Assembly: GCF_041146795.1 (NCBI RefSeq) | Contig: NC_135179.1 | Coordinates: 11,469,047 to 11,533,046 of the forward strand | Direction of reading: 5' to 3' | DNA: 64,000 nucleotides | Origin: Maylandia zebra | Taxonomy: Eukaryota > Chordata > Actinopteri > Cichliformes > Cichlidae | In this document: piece by piece, positions 1 through 20,251 of the stretch | Numbering within the stretch: position 1 is the stretch's first letter | Layout: every line of letters starts with the position of its first letter | Program-made: the position numbers and the translations under genes | The notes under the pieces: model-generated | The model's input: the letters and a program-made list of their open reading frames with translations, nothing else | Databases searched by the model: none | What the model was told of the DNA's origin: nothing

Positions 1-454
1 TTTTAATGTCATGAAAAGAGCCGTCCTCCGTTCCTCCTTTGTCTCTTCTCAAACTGCAGAGCAAAATAATAAAATGCATTGTGCATCAAAGTTTCATTGT
101 GCCACTTGTGCATTAGAGCCGTGCGCCAGCTCGAACAGAGGCATCCCCGCGCCATCTCAGAGGGACAGCGAGAAGTGAAGAACAGCAAGGCGGTCTCACG
201 CCTGATTGGCCATCGTAGCGCGGATCTGTCAGCTTGAACTCTGACCTCTGGGAGCTGCGCTCTGAGCCTCCCTGACACATGCTTCCCCTTTGTATCTGAG
301 TCAAGCTGACTGGTTAAGAGCAGCGACGGAAAAGCAAGCGGTCCCGGAAAGCGGGGCACCACATTTAGAGGGGCCCTTTGCTGAATTATTCAGACGGTCC
401 CAGTCGCAACAATCAGCGTAGATATGTTCCCCCACCTCCAGACACTCACACTTT

Positions 455-529
<75 letters not shown>
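455..529. repeat. (TA)n(CA)n compound microsatellite
   Basis: About nine TA units run directly into about 27 CA units. Open reading frames through it are artefacts of the dinucleotide repeat. Confidence 0.97.
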
Positions 530-532
<3 letters not shown>

Positions 533-1229
533 GGAAGTTAAATATTCATCACGACTGGTGACGGCAGGGGGTGAGCAGGGAGCATAAAGTGTTAGTAGTG
601 TAGCTGGGTTGCCAGTTTGAGTTGTTTTAGGTTTGTAATGCTGTGGTATGCAGGCTTTGTGTGGTTGTGGCAACCTCAGCAGAAAAACATTTCACAGAAT
701 AGGCGGGAGAAAGAGTGTGCACTCAGAGGGAGGCTGTAAGGGACAAAAAGTGAAACTAATATAATTTTAATATTACATTTTAGATATATTTAAAGTCCAA
801 AAATGGCATTTTGGAGTTTTTGTTTGTTTTGGTTTTGTTGTCGTTTTATCGGCCACTTTATCCCATTCTTGGTCTCTTTAAAAACAGCTGTATTGGAGGT
901 TTATGCATGTTGCAGTTTACCCATAATAAGTTAGTGCGAATTCAGAATGAAACCTGATCTTTTTTGAGGACAAATCAGGTGTGGAGGTTTGGTGGTGGTT
1001 GGGTGTGTAACAAGTCCAACTTTTAAACAAGGAACCTGCTTTCTCTCTAATGAACTTGGACAACTTAAATCACATTGTGAGGTTTAAAGTGTTGCATTAC
1101 TTTCGAGTTTTACGCGAATTTCCAACTCTATATTTTTAGTCTTAAGCTCATCACAATAATAAACCATATATCCGCTCTCACTGGCGACTTATAAATGGAA
1201 GACTAGAGCACTAACAAGCCTGAAAGTCC

Positions 1230-1537
1230 CACACCATTACACCACCAGCAGCAGCCTGAACTGCTGATACAAGGCAGGATGGATCAATCCTTTCCATGTT
1301 GTTTAAGCCAAACTTTGACCCTGTCATCAACTTTTTGTTTTGTTTGTTTTTTAGTTTAGTTTTTTTCCCCAGTCTTCACGTTGTCCAGTTTCAATAAACC
1401 AGAATGAACTTAGCAGGTCATCTCATCCATGCCTATATGCCTTAATGCATTGTGTTAATGCCATGCCATAGGACGATTACATATTAGCATTAATGAACGT
1501 TTAGAAAGATATACCTTATAAAATGGCAGGTGTGTGA
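1230..1537 (-). mobile_element. Internally deleted Tc1-like element fragment (family A)
   Basis: Positions 1230-1335 and 1406-1537 match, from memory, two separated parts of a very common teleost Tc1-like transposon read in antisense; the middle is missing. The right end keeps a decayed terminal sequence (compare acctaataaagtgg in the copy at 33,997-34,709). The element stops about 36 bp before the LRPPRC splice acceptor at 1573, so it sits where the branch point would normally be. Confidence 0.6.
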
Positions 1538-1573
1538 ATATAACAGAAAATTTGTATCTGTCTCCCTCTGCAG

Positions 1574-10260
<8,687 letters not shown>

Positions 10261-10450
10261 AGATTAATCATCCTCTCCTCATACCTCATTGCAAATCCCA
10301 CAATTTTCTTCCTTTCTTTCTTTTTTCTTTTTTTTATATGAGTTGTTCAATCTGAAATGTTGAGTGTTGTAACTTTTGGATGCTGAGATTCTGTCCACTG
10401 CGGTATCAATACTGTTGAACATGTTGCTAATGTACAGAAGTATTTATGCT

Positions 10451-10456
10451 AATAAA
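10451..10456 (+). terminator. LRPPRC: LRPPRC poly(A) signal AATAAA
   Basis: The first AATAAA after the stop codon, 190 bp downstream. It implies a short 3' UTR ending near 10,475. Confidence 0.7.
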
Positions 10457-10475
10457 CAATGGTAGGAACCCAGAC

Positions 10476-12717
10476 CGAGTGCGTGAGGTTTTTGTGCAAT
10501 TTAAAAAGAAATTCTTTTCAAAATACCCAGCCCACCTTGGGTGATGTTTTATGTCTTAATCGGGTGCAGCTCAGGGGACAAAATGCATTTACTCAAGAAC
10601 AACCGTTTTCAAGGTAGTGCATCTTTTACTTTACAGAATTAAGTTATACCCACAAAACTTATAAATTCTTCAACATGTTTCAGGTGGATCTCCAAAACGA
10701 CTGGAGCCATGTGTTGCATGAGCATTACATCACCAACGCTCAAGTTTCTGACTTGAGCTTTTTGAGGGCCTCTGCACAAGTTAAACACATAATTAAATGT
10801 AATACCTGTTTTAAAGCATGTGTAAAAACACATGAGTGAATAGGTTTTGTATTTGTCATATACCCTACATTATAATCTATGTACCCAAGCAACAATGTGA
10901 AGCTGAAGAAATGTGAAGACATGAAATGAATGGATGGATATATGACTAATTTTGAGTCAAAGGTCATAATTAATCTAATGTTGGGCTTTTTCCTCCTTTT
11001 TTATGTAAGGTCATTTCCAGCGGCAGGCTAGAAACAAACACAATTTGGAAATTTATGTTATTAAAGGTCCTTTTCAAAGAAGTGTTGAAGCTCGCAAATA
11101 TATTAGTGTATGTTTGACTGTTTTTGCAATATTAAAATTATATTTCAAACACTGAAATGCTTGTTTTGGTCTTAAGTTTAAGGTGTGGCTTACATACTAT
11201 ATTTTCAGTGTTCGTGCACTGAAGGTTCCAGGTTTTCCCATCGCACATAATTAGCTACCATATGTTTGTGAATTGAGAAATCTAGCAGGGCCAGGTCTGT
11301 AAGTCTGAATTTTGAGTGAGCATAGAAAAATTTTGACTTTCATTGTCGTGTGTGAAGAAAGCTTAGGTATCAATAACAACCAGCTTGTGCAAGGTCAAGG
11401 GCACATACCGGGGTCCTGACCTGTTTTTTTTTTTCCTCCCTTTTTTTGTTCAAGTGATTGGCAACCCCACAATTAGTGTACCTGTGACAGTCTTGAAGCC
11501 ATGAAACAATAAAATAGGCTCAAACATGCCATCCTACACAGTCTGCTCAGAAAGCTGCATGTGTAGATACATTTTCATGCAAGACATGTAGCCATTGATC
11601 TGATCTGGGAGACATTTTGCTTGACTGATAGATGACCTTATGCTGTCTAACCCCAGCTCTCTGCAGCTCTCCTCTAATCGACATTGAACTCTGTGCTGGC
11701 CTCAGATATTCCCTAGATATTAATGTAATGCAATGCCCGCAGCCCTCTCAGAGCCAGGCCTTAGATAACACTCACTGGTTTTTCCCCAAGAAGATTGCGG
11801 GTTTGTTAAGGTCAGCGGAGCTCATTTGGAAAACAAATTAAGGTACAGAAGAAGGAACTTCTGATGTAAACCAGCATGTTTTCTAAGTTATGCTGATATA
11901 TAAACTTAATATCCCCCTAATATTTCTGCATAAAGGAGCATTGTGTGTTGCCAAAATAGCCGTGATGCGAAGGATGATACACACAAAAAAAGAAAGAAAA
12001 ATTACACTTCCAGTTTAATTTTCAAGCAGCTGCAGAGCTCCAGTGAACTCCATCGTGTAAGTGAATGTGAAGGCTGAGGATGAGTGCACAAACCAAACAT
12101 AAACACGCAGAAGTGAGGCATTTTGAGACGATACTTTACTAATTTGGGCTCAAACCACGTTAGAAAAAAGATTTAAGAGGCTTTTGCACCAGTGCAAAAA
12201 CTCACAGCTTACATAGCATTCAGTCTACACAAGAAGTTTTTTCCGAGTGTGAGTTGGCCTACTAAATTTCTCTTGGTCATCTTTCTTCAGTGCTCAGTAT
12301 TCTGTCTTAATAATATGCTTAATAACTTCACATATACAAAAAAAAAAAGATAACGCTGAGAATATCGAAAATGGAACAAGCAAAAGCTGCAGATTGATAT
12401 CTGCTAAAGTAGCGCTCTAATCATCTGCCATGCCTGGGAAAAAGAGGGCGAACGAGAGAAAAGTTCATTATTTTCAAATCAATGTTACGACAGTCCTCTG
12501 CTGCCATCCAGCAGCAGGCAGCGGCACTGCGACTCCAAACTGTTTCATCACCACGCTCAACTTTTTCTTCTGTAAATCTTTTTCTGTTGGCAGATTAAAA
12601 CCGTAAACGATGGAAGCATTTTGAAATATTTCAGATGAGTAAATATAGTATTTTATGAATATTTTTCCCATTACACAGGTAAAGTTTATGATGCTGAAAT
12701 TACAAAAATCTAAACAT
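10476..12717. other. LRPPRC-ABCG8 convergent intergenic region
   Basis: About 2.2 kb between two gene ends. AT-rich, with no gene, RNA gene or clear transposon recognised; short open frames at 10,639-10,967 and 11,632-11,841 show no family features. Confidence 0.6.
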
Positions 12718-12723
12718 TTTAAT
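12718..12723 (-). terminator. ABCG8: Candidate ABCG8 poly(A) signal (ATTAAA)
   Basis: On the minus strand, ATTAAA lies about 160 bp after the ABCG8 stop. It is the first common variant signal seen; no AATAAA precedes it on that strand. Confidence 0.4.
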
Positions 12724-12884
12724 CATGCATGCATTTTACTTTTATAGCATTTGAATTAAATGTCTAAAGAGGAATAAAATGGAAAGTTTGGTATCGAAAC
12801 CAGCCGAACTAGAACCTCCCTTCCACTTATGCAAAATAAAAACCCTGATGATGTCAGAGGGCGTTTGGTTTTTCTCAGTTTTGT

Positions 12885-15800
12885 TCACCAGTCTTGACTG
12901 GACTTCTGCTTGATGAATTTTAGGGACAGGAAATAGAGCACCATGAAGCCCAGACAGACTCCAAGTAGGACCAAGTAGCAAGAGTACAGCGGGTACTGGT
13001 TCATGTGCAGGGCCTCCACCACCTGAATGACGTACAGAAAGGATTAGAGGAGAAAAATGTTCATCAAATGGATTTGTCCATTAAAGTAAGAATTAGCAGG
13101 TCCTTAAAAACATTAACAGTCCTGATAACTCTCTTATGGTCTGATTTGTTTAGTCCTATAAATCTTAAAGATTTAATATCTGTACAGATAATAGCAAACC
13201 TAACAGTAATGTGTAAACAAATCATAACTTGAGTTGAAATGATAGTGTTTAACTCACGTGTATGCCATCAACATTGATAGACATGTTTGCAATGGTGACG
13301 GAATAATCGTTGCCTCTGAACTGCACCTGCAGCATGCCCTCAAAACCCCAGCGCATGAATGAGGCATAAGAGAGCCATGATGCCACTGTGGAGACAAAAA
13401 ACATGAACAAACATTAAATGCTGACCAGCTCATTTTTCTTTCCGAAGCTGTCGCCTGCTGTTTACGGTTTATAACGCAAATAATTCCTCACCAAGCCACA
13501 AATTCTCCAGGTTGATAACATAGCCTGCAGTCAAGTAGAAGACGGTGAACAAAGAATTGCCCATGAAGGCAGAAGTCTGCAGGGTGGGAAGCAAAGCAGC
13601 TACAAACAGAGCCATGGCCCGGCTGCAGTAAACCATCAGCCACACTAACAAGAAGTTCAGAAGGAAACGGTCTGGCGCCTTGTTAAGTCCTGCCAGCCAA
13701 TAGATGGGCAGACCATAGACTAATGTGAACACACAGTGTTCTGGTAACTCCCCCAAAACCTGAAAATGGAGAAAAAGCATATATTCAAAAATACACGACA
13801 GTCAAGAATGCATAAAACATACTTGTAGTACTATTCAGCATACAGTGACTCCAGCATGGAACAAGACTGGCCCCTGCTGGAGATTCAGTTTTATCACTGG
13901 ACTTTACCTTGGCAAAGAAGTAAGAGGTCACAGAGTACATGCCGTCCTGCAGCTCGTGGTAAAGCATGGCTCTCTCTGTGTGACCTGCAGAGAGCATTCA
14001 GTCTAACGACACTCAGTTCACAATACATGCAGTAGGATCAGCTTCATGAGCTGTATTTAGCCTCAGCCAGGCAGTTTGTTTTTTTCTTAAAAACTAAGAT
14101 GTCAAAGAGTTGTATTAGGTTAGGGCATGAATATATAGCACAATGTCTCTCTACATAAATGTTACGATACTGGATAAAATGCAGTTTCAGAGATTTTTTT
14201 TAATTTTCTCTCTGCAGTTAGAGTCACAGTATTTAATTCTAAGTGAGCCTGGCATCATTTTTCTATCTTTTGGTGTCTTCTGACCTTGACCTGAATTAAA
14301 CTTGACTTTTTATGGTTATGGCTAGACACCTCTACACTGTACATGTGGCTGGATGTCATAAAGTTCAGGGTTAAAGAACACAAATCTGTCTGATAACTCT
14401 GATAATCTTTCCATTCTGAACCATCCTACCTTTACCTGCTCTGTTAAAGTGTTCATCATTAATTCAAAGAATAGAATAGAATAGAATAGAATAGAATAGC
14501 CCTTTCGTCATTGCGCATGTACAATGAAATTGTGGACATCTGCAAATGACTGCAAATGCAGAGGTCACAACTTGAAATGCCTTCAGTGATTTTTGCTTTA
14601 TTTTAAACAGATAATTTTTTTATGATACTTATTACATGTGAACATTTATAACATAAAACACTTAAATAATTTAAAGTAAATGCATAGAGAAATCAAAACA
14701 CAACCTCAGTGAGACTTATTACTGGCTTTATCCTTTCAAACTGCTTTATTACTCACATTTAGCTATGACGTCCAGCACCACAGCAAATGGGGTGAGAGCT
14801 CCGATCATGTAGAGAAGAGACACGGTGTCCTGAATGGACAGGCGGGTTTCTCCTGCCCCGTAGTAGAGAGAGCCGACCAGCAGCGACATGAGGAGGGCCT
14901 CGAAGCCGTGAACTAATAGGGTGACCAGGTCTCTGAAGTCATTATACATGTGACGCCTGATGAACAAGAGGAGAGAGGTCAGTGTTCATATTCAGTCACA
15001 TAGATTTGAGTGCTCCAAAACATTCATGCTCGTACTTGATGAGGGTGTTAAACTGGTGTAGTTTGCCTGGCAGTCTGTTTTCATGCCTGGAAATAGTTAT
15101 TACTTCATCTTCTTTTCTCTTGCTTGGCTGCTGAGGGCTGCTGTGTGTGGGAAAAAAGAGTAATGGATGGGTTAGTCTGGGTTTTAAAGGTTTGGTCCAC
15201 AGCTTAAGCATGACCATAAAGGAGTTTTAAGCATCTACAACAGGTAATCACAAAAAACAGTAAATCCCTATATATGGAAAGCTGTAAGCAGAGATATTGT
15301 GGTGTTATTTCTTACAAAAAATAAAAAAAATCTTATGCTTTATTAGAAAAATGCTGGTTCATTATCATTATCACTACTTACTGTTTAAATAAAATTTTAA
15401 AAAAGCCAAACTTTCACACAAAAACATGATCACCTGTCGGTTTGCGCTACATCAGTCCCAGCGGCTTTCCACATGTGGTCGTCAGTATCACGAACCTTTT
15501 CCATGAACTGCTCAGCCAGAACTCTGGCCCTCTCCAAACACTCGGCTTCTCGCTCTGGACTGCGCCGGTCTATACTGATCAGATCAACTGGATACACATG
15601 CACACACACACACATAAAAGACACAGGACACCAACAACATGAGGCTTAAATAGGTTTAAAAGAATGAAAAACACAAAGAGATGTAGTATTTATCATTAAG
15701 ATGAAAACAAATGCTTCTTTTGCAAAATTAGTGGTAAATTGTTGGGTCCCAGCTTTCCTTAAGTTACCAGTGAGCATGGGGTTGGTAAGAATATGTTATT

Positions 15801-18800
15801 GCATGCTGGGAAGAAGCACTTAATTCTCTTTTGACACACTTACTAACCATAGTAGTCAGAGGGGTTGCAGTATCGTGGGCAGGGGTGTCCCAGAGCAGTG
15901 AAGTAAGGCACCATCTCACGAGCTGCACCGCAGTAAACAGCTGAACCTGAAGACATCAGGACGACGAGGTCGAAGAGCTGAAAGATATCTGATCGAGGCT
16001 GGTGGACTGAAAGCAGGACCAGACGATTTCCCCGAGCCAGACGGGACAGTGTGATCACCAAGTTATGAGCGGTAAAGCTGTCTAAACCTGATGTGGGTTC
16101 ATCCAGGATCAAAATACCTGAGAGGGGAAATAGACCAATCTATCACCTCTGTTAAACCCTGTTCTTTATATAACAGATCTTAACAGTATGAGCTCGAAAA
16201 TAATAGAGGAATCATGATTGTTAAAGTCAGTAATTAGTCAAATGTGTTTGTTATTCACAGGAAGAAGTGTTACACTCGTGTCACTTCCCAGTAGTTTATA
16301 GATGTTCAGAAACGGTATGAAATACCCTGTTTAGAGCTGAAACATTTAAAACTCGCATAAACACAAAGGTTAAAAATGTTATATCTATAGTAACTTTAGA
16401 AGTTGCAATAAAAACAACATATATGACACTGATTACACTCAGATGCTAAATGGAAAGGAGGCACTGGAGGTGGGTTGCAAAGTGGCGTATAGAGGACACA
16501 ATTAAAATAGTGTGCCATATATAAAAGCTGCTGCTTGGATTGGGACTTCAGTTTGAGTCATTGCCCTGTCTTAACAACATAAATGACAGTTCAGGGGACC
16601 ACATTAATTAATCTCTGTGTTAATATCTCTCACCGGGGTTCCAGAGAAGCTGGACAGCTATGCTGACTCTCCTCCTCTCTCCACCAGAAACCCCTCTGAT
16701 GTAGTTGTTTCCCACCCTGGTGTGTGCACACTGCCGCAACCGCAGCTCTGCGATAACATCATCCACCTGTGACAGACAGCAACCAGAGACACTGTTAGTC
16801 ATTGTTATCTGGACACATACAAGCATTCTTATCATTTAACACGTGTTTGTTCAACAAAAACTCTGAAGAGTTTAAAAGGGCATGCCTTAACGAGAATGTG
16901 ATAAACATGCTGACAACGGCTCTATTATAAAATGGATAAACAAGAACCTGCCAGTCCAAACAATCATGCAAATACTGTTATGGAAATAGCTTGAGTCCCA
17001 TTTATTGACCAGTCTTAATCTTACCCTCTGGTCCCTTTGAGCCTGTGTGAAGTGAGTGGGCAACCTCAGTTTGGCAACAAAGGAGAGAGTCTCTCGGACG
17101 GTGAGGTGAGGAAGAAGCCGATCGTCTTGGCGGACGTGAGCGATGCTTTTCTTGACGAGCTGGGGCGTGTTGTGCTTCCCATTAATTAGAATCTCACCGG
17201 ACTTCATGATGCCTCCTTCATCCCGACAAGTTATTATGTCCAGCAGAGACGTTTTACCACAACCTGAAAACATATTGAATTCAAGACATTCTCATCTTTG
17301 CTTATGTTCAAAAAAACAAACCATAAGCAATATAGAACCGGAGAAATGCATCTATGAGTCTTCCAAATTAGCAGATTTTCTACTTATTTTTACTTAACAC
17401 ACATTTATTCTTCAAGAAAATGCAGTTTTTTCTTTACTGTTCTGGTGGAACAAAGCATATCTATTACTTTATTTAATAAAGCAATACTTCAAATCTTTGT
17501 GCATCACCTGAGCTGCCAATAAGGGCCAGCATCTGTCCGCTGTGGACAGTGAGGCTCAGCTTGTTGATGGCTGTCTGCTTATTTCCTTTAATTTCCCACG
17601 GCATTTTGAACTCTGACAGCCTCTCGTACCACGGGATCTGAGCTGCTGTATCCACCTGTGAACATAAACACATGTACACGATGAACACCTGCAGCATGTA
17701 TACACATGAACCAGTCAGGAGCTTGAGAAAACTCATGTAAGATAAGAGCAGGTGACCTATAGTTACCTCATAGCAAAGGTTTTTGACCTCCAGCACATTG
17801 CAGCCTCCGCTGTAGGTGAAGTAGAGACTGCTGTCCTCCTCAGATGAGAATAACTCTCTGTCTTGATGCTGTTAATGCGAAGCAAGCAAGTCAATAAGTT
17901 TCATACAGACCAGGATACATGTACTAAATGTTTTTATATATATAGACCTATATATACCTTATAAACTATGAGAAACAAGATGTTCTTATTTCAAAGTTTC
18001 AAATCAGAATTACAGATATGCTGATTTTACACCACAAAATTGGGTTTAGTTAGTAACAACAAACAGTACAGTAGATAATAAACCTGTGGCCACACATTAG
18101 TTGGATGTGATTAGAAAATGTGATTTTGTCTTTTGTCATTTAGTCTTTTATGGAAAAAAATTGTTACACGCATTAACTTGTGTGTTTGATTGTCTACCTG
18201 CGTGTGTCTGTTTGTACTGTATGTGCAAATATCTGCCTGTGTGACCAGAGTCCAATTTCAAATAAACCCAATAGTTCAGTTGCAGAAGAAAAAAAATACA
18301 AATGTTCAAATTGAGATTAACAGCATCCTGCCACTTAATCTAGTTTACATGGTGTAGATTATAACATACAGTTCTGTTTTAAAATTAACGACTTTTTTAG
18401 CCACACATCAAATTTGATCATTTATCACTCATGGAAGCTTCTATAAAATAATAATGTACTGGCTGAAAAAAACAAATACATATTTGTTTTTTTTTACTGA
18501 TTTTTTTTCATTGTATAGCAAAACGAGGTCGGACATCAGATAGATGTGAAAATGTGAGTCGTGAATGTAATAAAACAAAGAACGCAATTAATACATTTAC
18601 AACCAAATTAAGCCATTAAACAAATGAGTGAAAAATAATTTGATATTTTACTGAATGTATAAATTAATGAGACACTTAACTGGGCACGATCAAAAATATG
18701 TTACAAATCCTGATTTGAACACTGGAAGGAAAAAGGACCTGGATTTCAGTGCTGTAACTGGGAAAGCTTGGTCTGAAACTGGTAAAAGCTGCTGGCAAGC

Positions 18801-19770
18801 AAACAACTTGGGTTTGCTGGGGTTAGCATATTTAAGCAGTGAGTCTGCGTTGCCTTCTTAACAGAAGTTTATGCATTTCTGGCCATTTGATAGAAAACAT
18901 TTTTTTATGCTTGAGTAAACGAAACCCAGCAGTGGACATGTTATAGCTAAGCAATAATAACTGAACAGGAAGCCAGTGTAATGACACCAGGAAAGGCAAA
19001 AGGTACCAGGTGTGATCGTGACCTTAGTGCCTACCAGACTTCATGTACTGAAGCAGTCTACTCTGGACTTAATGAGTTAAATAATTTTACAAATAACGTT
19101 AAATGGTTCATTTGGGTTCTCATTGCATAAACATCCAGATTTCAGAGCATTCTGGTCGCATTTTTAAGGATATTTATCTCGACAAAATGCATCATAGAGT
19201 TTGGAAATGTTGTCACTGCTGATCCCGCCGTTGCAACCAGAACATGCCCGATGCAGAAACTGACATAGGAGAAAAACAGAGCTTGCTAAACCATCTATCC
19301 ATCCATGTGTTTTTCCAACCAATTATCCAATTCAACATTTCCTATTTGAAATTACAGTTTTTTTCTAAATTAATTTGCACTTAAGTGCATTCAGGGAAAA
19401 ATTCCAGTTTTTCAGCAAAATGTTAAAATGATATATTAGGAAATCAATCAAATTCTTTTCTATAGATAAATAAGTTTGTTTTTTTTAAGAAAAAACAAAA
19501 AACCCACGTAAAGTAAAGTTTCTAGTACTGGTTGAGCACACTAGTGATCATAAATTGATTTAGGTTACTTCAGATTAGTTAATAAAATCCCATGTTATAC
19601 TCAGTCAAAGAGAGGAGTTTAATGGCTGGTAGGGCTATAAATAAAGTAAAACAGCACAAAGTTAAGACCTGGATTGGTCATTTTCTTTAGGAGAGCTAAG
19701 ATTTGCATATTTTGACCTGACAAACCTGTGAGTAGTCGTTTGTGTGTATAAGGTCACTGCCATTGTCCAT
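12885..19770 (-). CDS. ABCG8: ABCG8, sterol half-transporter (sterolin-2)
   Basis: Forms an obligate heterodimer with ABCG5 that exports cholesterol and plant sterols from liver and gut cells. Thirteen coding exons, in transcript order: 19726-19770, 17767-17868, 17508-17655, 17025-17263, 16634-16766, 15848-16117, 15434-15587, 15036-15140, 14757-14956, 13908-13984, 13492-13759, 13258-13385, 12885-13022. All phases join, giving 2,007 nt (668 aa; human 673). An N-terminal ABC domain (Walker A GSSGCGKT at residues 96-103, signature VSGGE 204-208, Walker B ILILDEP 224-230, H-loop in [11 protein letters not shown]) is followed by a six-helix membrane domain and the ending [10 protein letters not shown], nearly the human C-terminus. 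Start chosen because [15 protein letters not shown] joins exon 2 in phase. Unlike the human protein as I recall it, Walker A has a normal Lys-Thr. Head-to-head with ABCG5. Confidence 0.97.
14466..14560 (-). repeat. Short LINE/SINE tail with (ATTCT)n microsatellite
   Basis: A pentanucleotide run (aatag on the plus strand) adjoins a phrase, tcattgcgcatgtacaatga, common at the 3' ends of fish retroposons. It reads as a minus-strand retroposon tail within ABCG8 intron 9. Confidence 0.5.
17869..19725 (-). other. ABCG8 intron 1
   Basis: A 1.86-kb AT-rich intron between the 15-codon first exon and exon 2. No gene or classified repeat is seen. First introns near a shared promoter may hold enhancers, but nothing specific can be named. 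Confidence 0.6.
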
Positions 19771-20251
19771 GGTTAAAATTTGCAGGTTAGAGAGGTCAAT
19801 ACTCCTCTTTTCCTCTTCTGTTAGGGTCTTTATTTTCCTCTCTGTCTGCTGCTTTGTGTCTCCAGTTGTTCACGTCCTCCTGAAGATCTTCTCCCTTCTA
19901 GTTCACAATTCTTTCTTCTTGAAGCATCTGAGTTCATGTCATGTCAGTTCGCCCTCTGCTTTATCCTGTCAGTCACAGCTTTTTTGGGAAGCAGCCGACA
20001 ATACGAGGACTGAGTCCACACTGAAGGGCTGTGAACTGACTTAGCATGTGTGCTTTTTGTCTTCATTATACAACCTTTGATCAAAGTTCTCTGAGATAAC
20101 ATGACATTTGCGGCGCTCACGCTTCCAGAGAGTCACTACTGATCTCGCGTTTCTGCTGTGTGCAGGCAACAGGCGCAGAAGACAAAGTCTGGGACTGAAA
20201 CAATATGAACAATCTGATGTGAAACAGATTTGACACAGACCTGGAGGAGAC
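19771..20251. promoter_or_regulatory. ABCG5/ABCG8 bidirectional promoter
   Basis: 481 bp separate the two divergent start codons; in human the gap is about 370 bp and acts as a shared promoter. Near its middle lie an HNF4-like half site (CAAAGTTC, 20082-20089), a GATA site (AGATAA, 20094-20099) and an overlapping palindrome ctttgatcaaag (20075-20086). Joint HNF4-alpha and GATA control is reported for the mammalian pair. No clear TATA box or LXR-type DR4 is seen. Site function here is inference. Confidence 0.8.

Larger units (their letters stand above)
1..1573 (+). other. LRPPRC: LRPPRC intron, left edge of window
   Basis: I see no exon before 1574, so this stretch is read as intron upstream of the first visible LRPPRC exon. 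It holds a TA/CA microsatellite (about 455-529) and, from about 1230, pieces of a Tc1-like element. The rest (1-450 and 530-1225) shows no recognisable gene or repeat. Confidence 0.6.
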
